Part shown: piece after piece, positions 50,701 through 62,700 of the stretch
Layout: each line of letters starts with the position of its first letter
Numbering within the stretch: the first letter of the stretch is position 1
Source: Apostichopus japonicus
Lineage: Eukaryota > Echinodermata > Holothuroidea > Aspidochirotida > Stichopodidae
Reading direction: 5' to 3'
Assembly: GCF_037975245.1 (NCBI RefSeq)
Contig: NC_092579.1
Location: 13,004,678-13,068,677, forward strand
DNA: 64,000 nt
The notes under the pieces: generated by a model
The model's input: only the letters and a program-made list of their open reading frames with translations
Databases searched by the model: none
Told to the model about the DNA's origin: nothing
Translations under genes and position numbers: made by a program

Positions 50701-53700
50701 AATGGTGTAAATACTGACTTGGATCTCCACCCATCCCCTTTGTCTCCCTGCCCCCCCTCAACCTCCCCCCTCCACCCCCACATCTGGTCAGAACAAGCAA
50801 TATCAACAATAAAACTGATTTAGACAAAAAAATCCTTGTGTGATACTAATGCAGACATCATGCACCTTCATTCACCTTACCTGAATTTCCAGAAGGGGCC
50901 GATCGAAGGTATCCTAAATTTAAATCTAGTGCCTCTTTTAGATCATGATCGCACCCTCCTATACAACCCACATACCTGCAAAGAGAATAGCACCCTACAA
51001 TAAAATTCTCTTCATTGTTTGAATTTTCTGTAAACTGCAACAACACTATACCATAACATATAACAGTAGCTTCATAGAGGTTTATACAACACCTACTTAC
51101 ATTCCGGCCATTTGATTGGTCAATTGCTCGTCGATTGCATGCAAAATCCGCTCTATTGCACTCTCTGAAATAGAACCATGTGTTATACTTTTTGAAAGCA
51201 CTTTTTTCAATGGTAAGAGAGCAGAGAAACCTGTCTGTTCAAAACAATATGTTGCATGAGTGCATTTTACATCCAATTATATCCAAATTTGAAGGTGTTG
51301 TATAAAACAAATAATAAATGGTTTCCATTCGTGCGATAGTGCAAATATTTCATGAGTTGAAAGATGGAATGTTCCATTCAACGAGGCGCAGCCGAGTTGA
51401 ATGCAACAAATTACATCTTGGAAATTTGGAATGTTCCATTCAAGATGGAATGTTCCATTCAACTCGGCTGCGCCTCGTTGAATGGAACATTCCATCTTTC
51501 AACTCATGAAATATTTGCACTATCGCACGAATGGAAACCATTTATTATTTGTATAATATTCACTGCCAAAAAGAATACATTACTTCTACATGGAACATAA
51601 CTAAATGTAGTTGGCAACAACACTATATAATAACATATAAACAACTACACTAACGTAGCTTCATAGAGGTATATTCACTGCCACAAAGAAAACATTTCTT
51701 CTACAAGGAACATAAATAAATGTAGTTTGCAACAACACTATATTATAACATATAAACAACTACACTACAGTATCTTCATAGAGGTATATTCACTGTCAGA
51801 AAGAATGCGCTACCTCTACATGGAACATAAATGTAGTTTGCAACAACACTACACTATAACATATCAAAAAAAACTGCACAACAGTTTCTTCATGGAGGTA
51901 TATTCACTGCAACAAAGAATACAATACTTCTAAATGGAACATAAATAAATGTAGTTTTGCAACTTGATGGGCTAGTAACAGTCAAATAACACTCTTCAGA
52001 GAGAGGGATGAGAGGGAATTTAGGGTAGAAAAATATTGCTATTTTTTCTCTCAGGGTGGTTATTTAGATAATCCTTTCAGAAAATAAACAACTGAGCAAG
52101 TCCTTCTAGAAAATCTCTTCTTAACTCAGTAAGCAGCTTAAGATAATACTGCACAATGAAAAATTTGAATGATGCTTATAATGATGTCAACTGTGTCATC
52201 GTTAAATGTATAAGAACAAGACCACCTCAATCAAAATCTGTTGTCATTACTTTCAGTTTCAGATGTAAGTGACACCTTGCAATATTGGACAAAAGTTTAA
52301 GGAAGAGAAAGAAGAATAAACCTTACTCTAATGGAAACATTGGAGGCACAGATCCTTTCTTTAAACGAAATCTGATTTTCTTGATTGCACCTGGTTGACA
52401 CTGTAAGAAAGAAGCAAACAGATGCAAACATTCAGCAAATACTTCAATGATGCTTTGCCCTAAACTATAGCCATTCTCTACTAACACAACACAGCTGTGA
52501 TTCAACCTTTACCCTCAGTAAAGTAAGTACATCCTGCCAACTCCTTCTTTCTTTTCTACTGTAATTATAGGCCAAACAACTTTTCCAAATCTGACATCAA
52601 CGATCAAGTTCCACACATAATACAGAGACAGAAAATAGCAATATTTCATGATGTGATATGTAGCTAGTTTTGACTCCACCCCATAGGATGCAAATGACCT
52701 TCCCTATTAAGATTTGTTCCTTGTCTGTCAATGTCTGTCAAAATATATCTTAACTTGAAAATATTTCCTGTCTATTCTTGCAAAAACTGTCACTGATGCC
52801 AGAGAAACAGCTTTTTCCATGTTACTCTCAAACATTAAACAAAATTTCTACAAAGACCATTTGCTTGGATGTACGCTTCTCTAAAGTGCTTTGGCAATTT
52901 TTCTTCATAATTGTTTTGGTCTACATTTTATTGTTGCAGCCATCCCAATTTTGCATCTACAGCCAAGTACAGACTTTTCCTCAGCTCATGATCCCACCTT
53001 CTCCCACCCCCACCACCACCCCACCCACTCTCATCATCATCCCACTCATTTGCCTTAGATGCTAATCTTGGTGAACAGTTTCCTGTAAGAGTTTTACAAG
53101 AATTTAGAAAAGAAAAATTTTTCTTCCGACTGACCTCTTGACATACAGTGTCTGTTACTTCTGCTTTCACCACAGCAGATGGGAGAAAGACTGCTGCCTT
53201 ACATGCTGGATACCCCATGCAGCTAATCATATATCCACCATCTTTTTTGGTCTTCAGCACCATGGTCTCTTTGCATCTTGGACAGTTACGGACAGGATGG
53301 ACATCTGCTGTTTGATTCGCTGACAAATTTTAAGAGGAAGATGTACACAAATAAGAAGGGAGCCTTTGGCAAAATTTGCTGCAAAAAGGAATAAACCTAC
53401 ATGTACATATTGAATTTCCAGACAGTCACAGCAAAAAGTTTAAAGTAACAGATACGACGGTAGTCTGCTGTTTGATGAGCTGACAGATTTGAGTGGAGGT
53501 GAGCATAAATATGGAAGGAGGTGAGAATAAAAAAAATAATATGTTCATAAAGGACCAAAATATATGCCGTGTAAAGAAACATAGACCCACAACAGCAGTT
53601 TAAAGTTCCAGACAATAAAGATATCCATTGTTTGGTTGGCGAAATATATCAGAGAAGAAAAACACAACTCTTAGAAGGATTTTACAAGAACTCTTCTAGG

Positions 53701-56700
53701 AAGAATAAATAAACCTCAACATCTACCGTAGGACCAACCATAGCCCCACAGCAGAGGAAATTATAAGAAAAGAAATTTACGCAGTAATTTTGTTTCAGAA
53801 CTGCAGGTTTAAATCTGGTCTTTGCTCAGATATATGTTCTCTTACTTTCATCAATATTTGCCTTTTTAAAACAAAGCAAATTTACGACAGCAACTTCATG
53901 TAGAGTTCTGTGTTCAACTAGATTTTTTTTTTTTTATGATTGACTAAAGTCTTGTAATAATAAGTATGAAGTGTCTGACATATACAAAACAGGGATAAGC
54001 ATTGGTATTCATATAAAGAAATCACAAAACAGCTGTGTGTACAGGATATCCATGAAGATAAATCACACCCTTACCTTCTTCAACATACTGTTGAGCTGGT
54101 TGTCCGAGATAATGAGACAGAGCCTGGTCTAACAAATTTGCCTGAAATTATTAAAACGGATAAGTAAGTTGAGTTTGCCTGCAGTGTCATAAACTGAGAA
54201 AGACATTTGCTTAAAATCAAATAGTTCCCTTAAATATCATCAATAATATAAAGAACTTGGAGAAGATTGGCAGAGAGTTCTTTTACCAGCCATACACCCA
54301 GATTTACATCAGGCTTGTACCATACGACAACAGAAAACAAACCTACCTTGGCAGCTGCTTCAATGAAGACACTTTTGTACTTGGTCACTTGCTCAGTAAG
54401 GACATCTTCTGCATTCTTAGTGCCTTCACAGATACTGCAAGATCAAGATGAGAAAACATCACAAAATATACTAAGCAGTCAATTGCAGGAGTGAAGTGTT
54501 TAAATGCCTAAACACTAAAAGTTGTTGCAAAAGAAAGCTTTCTTTTTGCGAGATATAAATATTGTCCTAATAAAAAACAAATACCAAGTTCATTACTTAG
54601 AGCTTTCTGCTATTTTCAACAACATTCTACTAAGTTTACAGTCTATCTCTTCCTCCTAACATTCCTAATTAAATACACACGATACTGGAAACATTGAAAT
54701 AATTTTGGAAATGAAAGCAAATGTTGTGATTAGATGAGAAACTTTTAACAACTGTCCTCTGTTACTACCAACTGGGCTATCCGAACATATTTCTTTGCTC
54801 CTTTTCTTTCCCCAAAAACAGGGACAAATGTGGAGGAGATATTTCCAAAATCTTTAAGAAAACAAACTGTCCTAAGGCTATACAGTTTTTTTCAAAATGA
54901 TCACCATCGTTGCATGCTCTTCCAACATGTTCCCAATTGCTCCTACATGCATTTATGGAATACAATTTATTTAAAAATCACAAAATGTTTGAAGATATAT
55001 ATATTTCTAACTCTAATTTTATATCTTTTTATGTGTTGATGCTGCTTTAGATTTGACCCCAATCGACTTTTATTCTCTCTTATTTATGAAAAGATAGGGA
55101 ATGGAATGCACAGTATGACATAGGAGGGAGCAGAGAACCTTAACTGTACGTGTTATAATTTGTCTCCATAGCAACCTCTATTACCTACATCAGTGCTGTA
55201 GTCGAGTCCAGCAAATGATAGTCCAAGCCCAAGTCAGAGTCCTTGGCATCCATGACCAGACTAGAGTACAACAACACTGCTACATATCTGTATGAGCAGC
55301 AAGTATTCTTGCTTTCTATTAAAGGGTGTGAAGACTCGCGCACAAAGAAACGTCTCATGCCTGTAATCTGACCTAGTTTCGAATGAGGTGTAACAGAAGT
55401 GTTAGACACCACCATCGATCCCAGAAAATACTGACGGTAATTAGACACTAGTGAACAGTCAATACATGCAGCTACAGATAATACCCACAACACAGTACAT
55501 AACAGCGTGGAAATCTCAGGTCTAGATAAAAGATAACAAGGTATCACTTTTCATTACCAGGTGCGTATCCAGGGGGGGGCGTTGGGGGCGCGCGCCCCCC
55601 GGGTAAGAAAAAGAGGAGAGAAAAAAAGAGAAGAAAAAAGGGAAAAGGAGGGGGAAAAAAGAAAAGGAGGAGAGAAAGGAAGGGAAAAGAAAAAGAAAAA
55701 AGAGAGAAAAAGGAGAAAAGGAGGGAGTAGAAGATAGCCAAGACTTCGGGAAGAGAAAGAGGAACAGTCATAGTTAAAGCGCTGATCCCTATTATATACA
55801 CAGGGTAGCCAGTGACAGATCAAGGATTACGGAGGGGGTGTGCGCCTCACCCTACCCCTTACTCCAACAACTCCATTTTTGACGTTTTTTTCCCTCTCAC
55901 TAATGTATCTATATAAATACTCTATATATGGTCTATCATAACACGTGTGTGTATGGACGCCTTAAACAATTGTACAATTGTGCTATATGGAACCAACTGT
56001 GGCTGGTCTTGAACTCGACGGGGTCGTCGGGAACATGACGCATTTCGGGAAGGGGGCGACCGCCCCCCCCCCCCCCCGAGCAAATTTTCTTTATGACATC
56101 GCTAGTAATTTCAAAATAGATAATGCTTAGGTGCAACTTACAAGGCCTGGGAAGTGTCATTTCCAGCGATCTGGGAGGCATTTTCGGCCAAAATTTTTCT
56201 TGTACGCTTCGCGCCAACTCATGGTGGCGCTTCGCTTAGATAGTTTGCATACAGGCTTCGCCCCTCCCTTGGCAATTACTCGCTACACGCCTGTTCGAAT
56301 TTGTAAAGCAAAGAGCAGACATCACATAATATCAGTGAGCATGAAAATGCATGTTCAAAAATGAACAGCCTCAAAACTGTCTATGTGTGTAGTCAAAGGC
56401 GTAGGAGCCCAATTGGATTTGGGGGCTGTAACGACTTGCCCGAAAAATATAACCAAAATTTTTCGTGCGCAAAGCGCGCGTTCAACATGTTAATGTCAAT
56501 AGGCGGAGTGTATAGCCTAGTGGTTAACGCCGGCGTCTCCCAGTCATGAGATCCCCGGTTCGATTCCCCGCCGACAGCAAGGTGTGTCGTCTGGCAAGGG
56601 TGTTGTTCAATAACAACTTCCCGACATGGACGTTAAATGGATGTGTGCCGAGAGATTGGCTTCGGTCAACTTGCGAGTCTATAAGCCTCCATGGCTTCTT

Positions 56701-59700
56701 TCGCGAGTTCCTGCTTGCGGGAAGATCACATATACATACATACATACATACATACATACATACATACATACACACACACATACATACATACATACATACA
56801 TACATACATACATACATACATACATACATACATACATACATACATACATACATACATACATACATACATACATACATACATACATACATACATACATACA
56901 TACATACATACATACATACATACATACATACATACATACATACATACATACATACATACATACATACAATATCATATAAGCAAGCATAGGTCATTACATC
57001 GCATGGCATCGTGTACCGTACGGTCCGTGAAAGTTGCGCAGTCATCCGCAGGATGCTAATGTAAACAACGAAATGTCTTATGTAGATGGAGAAAAAGCAT
57101 ACAGGTCCAATTATGTCAAAACTCTCTTTTACAGTAGTAATGGCGAATTAGTCTGCCAAGCTTAGAACTTTATTTTAATTACCAAGGAGATCATTTTTAA
57201 ACTATTCATTTATTCTCAGCATATTGCCCGAATTTTCAGGGGAACAAGTTTGGTTGGGGGGGGGGCTGCAGCCCCGCCTCCTACGCCTATGTGTGTAGTG
57301 TTCGGTTTCGAAATATCTGATATCGGAAATATCTGCTATTTTTCATTTCCTTCAACCAAGTTTTATAATTGCCGTTATAAGAGGTTGTAATATTTCTACA
57401 CCAATAAATTAACTGTGTCTGAATTTTCGAAAACTTCCTGACCAACATTCTTCATCATACTTCCCTCTATACTCGTAGCAATTTTGACCGGTCTGTTAGG
57501 GGTTGAAGGAGGTTTTTCTATATTGGTTGTCCATAGATTGAATTTTGTGCAACATTATGTATATGTTTTGAAGTGATTTTCTTCACGAGAAATGTGAATT
57601 TTCAAATTCTGAACAAATAATGGGCTTTAAACTTTGAAAAGTGGGGCTTTCGGATATTGTGGGCCGTGACGTAGAATCACCTACAAAAGCAATGATCAAC
57701 AGGACATGCAATGAGGTCGAACATGATGTGTGACTGGTTACAATCTTCAAAAAGGTTATGGATGAAAAAAAAAATATTGGGAAATACTTGGTTCTCAGGC
57801 AAAAGTGTACATTTGGTTGGTCATTTTCAAGCCCGAGAAGTGCCATTTCCGGTGATCTAGGGGGTATCAAAACCTGAAATTTTCTTGTACGCTCCGCGCC
57901 AACCGATGGTGGCGCTCCGCTTAGATAGTAATTCGCGCCCCCCGGGTTAGAAAATCCTGGATACGCCCCTGATTACTGTCTGCATTTTGTAGCGACAAGA
58001 AGAAAACGTCATTTGCAAGCAACGGAAAGTTAACTTTTTCAGAGCGCGGCACGCGGTTTGGGGCGAGTCTTCAATGCCTTTAAAGTATGGTAGATTTATT
58101 TTTCATGCAAGGTAAGGAAGGGGACAAAAGGAACCACAAAAAAACTTTACCATTTCAAATCTGCTTCTAACTCTGCTCTCAAGTTTGGTTTGCTCAACTC
58201 ATAGCCCATCAAGTCATAGCCCTCCACCAGGCCCATTCCGAGCTCACCAGGGACGAATCTACCGTCAGGACGCACCCCTACATAAAGCCTGGACTTTATG
58301 GTCTCGATATGGTCAGCATGTGTGGCATCAGTACCTGTCGACACGAATGATGTCATAGTCTGAATTCAAACAGCCTTTTTAGTGCTACCCTCAACAGTAA
58401 GTCTTCACATAGGCCCAACATTAATGTTGTCTTGGGGGTTTTTCCTGCTTCAAAATGGCACCGAAACTAAAAAGCTAGGCCACACGGCAACTACAAAATT
58501 ACACGTAACTTAGAGCGTCATTTCATGTACCTTCAGAAAGCTCACACTGAGAAAACAAAATACAAATCCTTTTATTAAAATACACAGTTTTCTCAATCCT
58601 TTTCTTCCTATTGAAAACTAGTACAAACGCTTACAATTGTGATCACTTTTTCTTCCTATTGAAGACTAGTACTAACGCTTACAATTGTGATCAATATAAC
58701 AGACTTTAAACCAGGCGCTAAATATTACGATACACCACTTTTACTTACCAATGCCATGTTTCTCCATCAGAGCAATTAAATCTGCCTCTGTGAGTAGAGG
58801 AGGTGATGATGTTTCTCCATCCACCATCTGTAAAATATTTAGAAATGTGGACACAAGTTCATATTAACCATACAATGGTAAATCTGTTCAAATATACATA
58901 TTCATGATAATTCTATTCAAATTTGGTACAAAGTTTTTTTAAATCATATCTCAGTTCTATCACAGTACTCAACTTGAATTCCCATACAAATTTTTGTTGT
59001 TGTGTTTGGTGTAGTCTCAGCTTAGTTTAGTTTAGAGAGCCAAGGATCCGGAAGCTTAACATAAGCTTACTTGAGACCCAATCCTTGTTAGATCGTGGAT
59101 GGACACCGGCTTACTTCAAGCTTTCTCTTTTCGATAAGTGTTCAGAGGTGTGAATTCGCTCCCATTCCTGCTCCCGGGACCACCATTTAACATCCCCATC
59201 CGACGGATGAGAGTATATGCCCCAGCATCTGACCACTTTCTCTAATACTGAGGTAGGCAAAGGCACCCACTGGAATCACTGCAATGCAGCAATGACCAAC
59301 GAAGTTGTTTGGAAACCAACAATCTCCACTCGCACATACCATACATACCAATTACCTGTATTGAGGAAGGTTCAAACTGCTGGTCTTTTTCATAATGTGG
59401 GATAACCTTGGCATTCCATTTGTCATATGGGTATACATCAAGATAATTTCTGGCAATAATTATCAGGCCATGGACTGAAAATCCCTCGTTAGCTATATTG
59501 ATTTCAACCACAGTCTCTTGGCCTTGGGCATCCTGAAATGAACAGAGAATCTTTGAAGATGAGAATGTAAGCAAAAGATTTACTTTCTGTTTTTGACAAA
59601 CAAGGGAGGAGTTGATATTGGGGTCCATACCTGCCATTGTGAAACCAATAAAGGTTTGGATTATTATTCATTGAAAATGTAGAGGCAAATTAGTTATATT

Positions 59701-62700
59701 ATTATTATATTATTATTTACATATATATATATTTATATATTGTTTTACTTATGCATCCGAACAGAAATGGTCAAACTTACTTGCAGCCAGTAACAATAAC
59801 ACAAATTATTAAAACTAAAATCATGTCAGATATGGAGACATATAATGTCACATTTTCTACATTATAAAACACATTGAGAATTGAGAATATGCAACCACCA
59901 TTACATATTTTTTATTTTCTTGTTTTTATTGCATAGGATATTTCCACCCTTTCAAGACACATGAAACCAGTCATGTGAATTGCCATGCAAATTTCAAACA
60001 CATTAAATAACCAATTTCGATGACTGGGACACATATGTTTGTTTTTTGAGGAACTTCTATTATCTTAAATTCTCCAATTACATAAGTATCTCTTCTTCCT
60101 CCTCACCTGAGAGCAACAAGCTAAGAAATGTCTGACAATCAATTCATAAACTTTTTGTTCATTCCCTTGGAGGTTTCCAGCATATTTGGTGGGATGGATC
60201 GGGGGATGGGCCTGGTCAGTCTTGTTCCCCTGGCGAGGCGTGGGTCCATGTTGTAAAATTCCTGTTGCAAACGCTATTATGAAAAATGAAGAAAAAGGGC
60301 ATTTCATGCCAGTTTTGTCACAAAGTTTTAAAGTATTCCATTAAATTGTACTGCGACAGGGAAGTCTGGCCTTTGTCCATTTTGCTTCTCAAATATTATA
60401 ATGTTTATGCTGACACCAGAAAGATCAACATCATCCATTCATTTTGGTATTATTATCTATCAAAGAATAATCAATGAATCTATCTAACAACTGATAACAT
60501 CACAGCAACAGATCAAATTTTCCCCAACCTTAAGGATTACCAAACATGACTACCATGGAACCATACAGAGAGCTGTATTTATTGAAACTTTTAATTTTGT
60601 AGCTTTTCCTTCACAGCGAGTATAAACACTTCCGTCCAGGCCGGCTAGCAAAACATTAGTAGAGTAGGCGATAAAATCAAAATCAAAGAGACTTACGCCC
60701 CCAATTAGGATCCTGTGTCTGCTCTTGTACAAGGTTAAACAGATTCAGATCCTTCGGGAAAATTGTCGTCTCTGTTCTTGGATAGCTGATGAACCTATCA
60801 ATTGATACGAGAAATTAATTAAATACACCTTAACTTCCATGTTTCCTCCTGCATGTATGTATTTTAGATACTCCTGCATGCAGGAACTGGCGAAGAAGCC
60901 ATCATTGGCTTATCAAAGCAGCAAGCTGACCGAAGTCAGTCTCTTACATTCATATTTAGCGTCCATGATTATGAATTGTCAATTGTCAACAACTCTGTAA
61001 CTGGACGACATTAATCTTGGAGTGACTCGAACTCGGGACCTTATGATTGAAAGGCACTGGCGTTAACCACTGAGCTAACACTCCCTGATAAGTTTTTACA
61101 AGTGCAATTCACTTATAAAAATTAGTCAGAGAAGGTCCATAGACAGTGGTATAGAACCCTTGGACCATCTCACAAGTCAGCTGTTGGTTCTTTAGAGACG
61201 GAAAACTCTTAAACTCTTGCAGATGGAAAACATAGTATACTTTCAATTTCACTGAGTGAATGTGGCTAAGTCAAGGAGATACTCACCCAGAAGTGTAAAG
61301 TTTTTCAGCAATCTTCATCGTTTCCTTTGCACTTATCCGTAATTTCCTCGAGGAAAGTTTCTCCAATTCCTACGATTGATGAACAGAATGTACTAAAATT
61401 TTATCATTTGCACTCATTCACATATCCCCTTCCCCACCCCCCCTCCACCCCTACACCAAACAAAAGTAGTTTTCTGGATTATCATTTTGTGTTACTAAAA
61501 ACCCTGACAACAGTGGTACTAACATAAATAGACTGGGTGACGAGAAGACGTACAACGATAACAGAGATGTTTATGCAAAATGTTAAACTCCAATTCTTTT
61601 TTCATCATATATCATAATTTTATCTTGAGGTAAATGAATGAACAAAACATAGAATGTGAATCCAGTAAAAGAGGTATAATTATGTTTTTCATACCACGGT
61701 GTCCAAGGGTTGCGGCCTCCATTTACTTTTGTGTTTACTGCGAACATCGGTTACTGTTGCAAGAGGTTGCTACATGGGGGTTGAAGAAAAGATGCAGGGA
61801 AGTTAATTTTCCACTGGTAAAATAATTCTTGAAATTGCCTGAATTTCTCGTTATGAGAGGCAGTGTTACAGTAATTTATGAAACACCAAGATGCATTCAA
61901 TATCAACTAGCTTTAACTTGCCATAATATTAAATAATAATATTTGCTTTTTATATAGCGCTTTATACCAGGGATAGGTCTCAAAGTGCTTTACAGATGTT
62001 ATATTACCCCTGGTCAATGATAACCTGTCCCACAGACAATCCCTCCAGTCGGCAGCAGTTATATACTGCGCCCCATGACAAGTTACCTCACAGGTACCCA
62101 TTTAACCCCTGGGTGGAGAGCAGCAATTGAGATAAAGCATCTTGCTCAAGGACACAACGTAATGAACTAGTCAGGAATCGAACCAGCAATCCTTGGATCA
62201 CAGATTCCGAAGCCTTAGCCAATTGGCCACCACGCTCAAATGATTGATGGTCTGTCAGTCCAACCTACAACAAATCCATAACAGTGTCACGCTAACAACA
62301 GCTCCACTTCCTGTGAGCATCATTAAAGATAACGTGCATTCCACTAACCTCTACACAGATCTGCAGGAGGACCTCGCAGGCTAGCTTGTTAAAGAGCCTC
62401 TGCCTATTCCAATTAAACTCTGTTATACCTTCTTCTGTTTGGTGAGTGACTGGTGATAAACATATGTAGTTGAGTAATTCCAATGATGAAGGTCTAAGTG
62501 TATACAGAAGACTTCTCAATTTCTCACGATCATAAAATCACTAAAATAATTATAATTTAAGGCTGGGTAGGAGGAGGAATGGAGAGAAATTTGGGGCAAC
62601 TTGTAAACTTGCATCAGAGCTCTTACCATTCGTTTTCTACACAAAACATGATACCACAAAACAATAATAAAAGAACACATTGAATATATAACGACTTTAG

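Larger units (their letters stand above)
56394..57291. mobile_element. hAT element carrying a SINE
   Basis: The inverted ends CAAAGGCGTAGGAG and CTCCTACGCCTATG are flanked by a perfect 8-bp duplication TGTGTAGT at 56386-56393 and 57292-57299. The SINE and (CATA)n lie inside. Confidence 0.9.
55558..57971. mobile_element. Outer hAT-like element, interrupted
   Basis: The ends CAGGTGCGTATCCAGG and CCTGGATACGCCCCTG are inverted repeats with one mismatch. ATTAC flanks both sides, shorter than the 8 bp expected for hAT. The 3' part (57830-57950) and an internal block (56145-56260) share GTGGCGCTCCGCTTAGATAG-like sequence, so two related copies are nested. Confidence 0.65.
54435..58150. other. TOP3A intron with nested transposons
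   Basis: The left part (54435-55550) has no recognised element. The right part is the transposon nest 55558-57971. No independent gene seen. Confidence 0.6.

Noticed and set aside
55185-55823. Minus-strand ORFs of 85-120 codons, including Phe/Ser/Leu-rich ones
   Set aside because: They come from a purine-rich tract and repeat-like sequence; no coding evidence.
56546-57059. Long overlapping ORFs of IHTY or MYVC repeats on both strands
   Set aside because: They are translations of the (CATA)n microsatellite, open in all frames; not genes.
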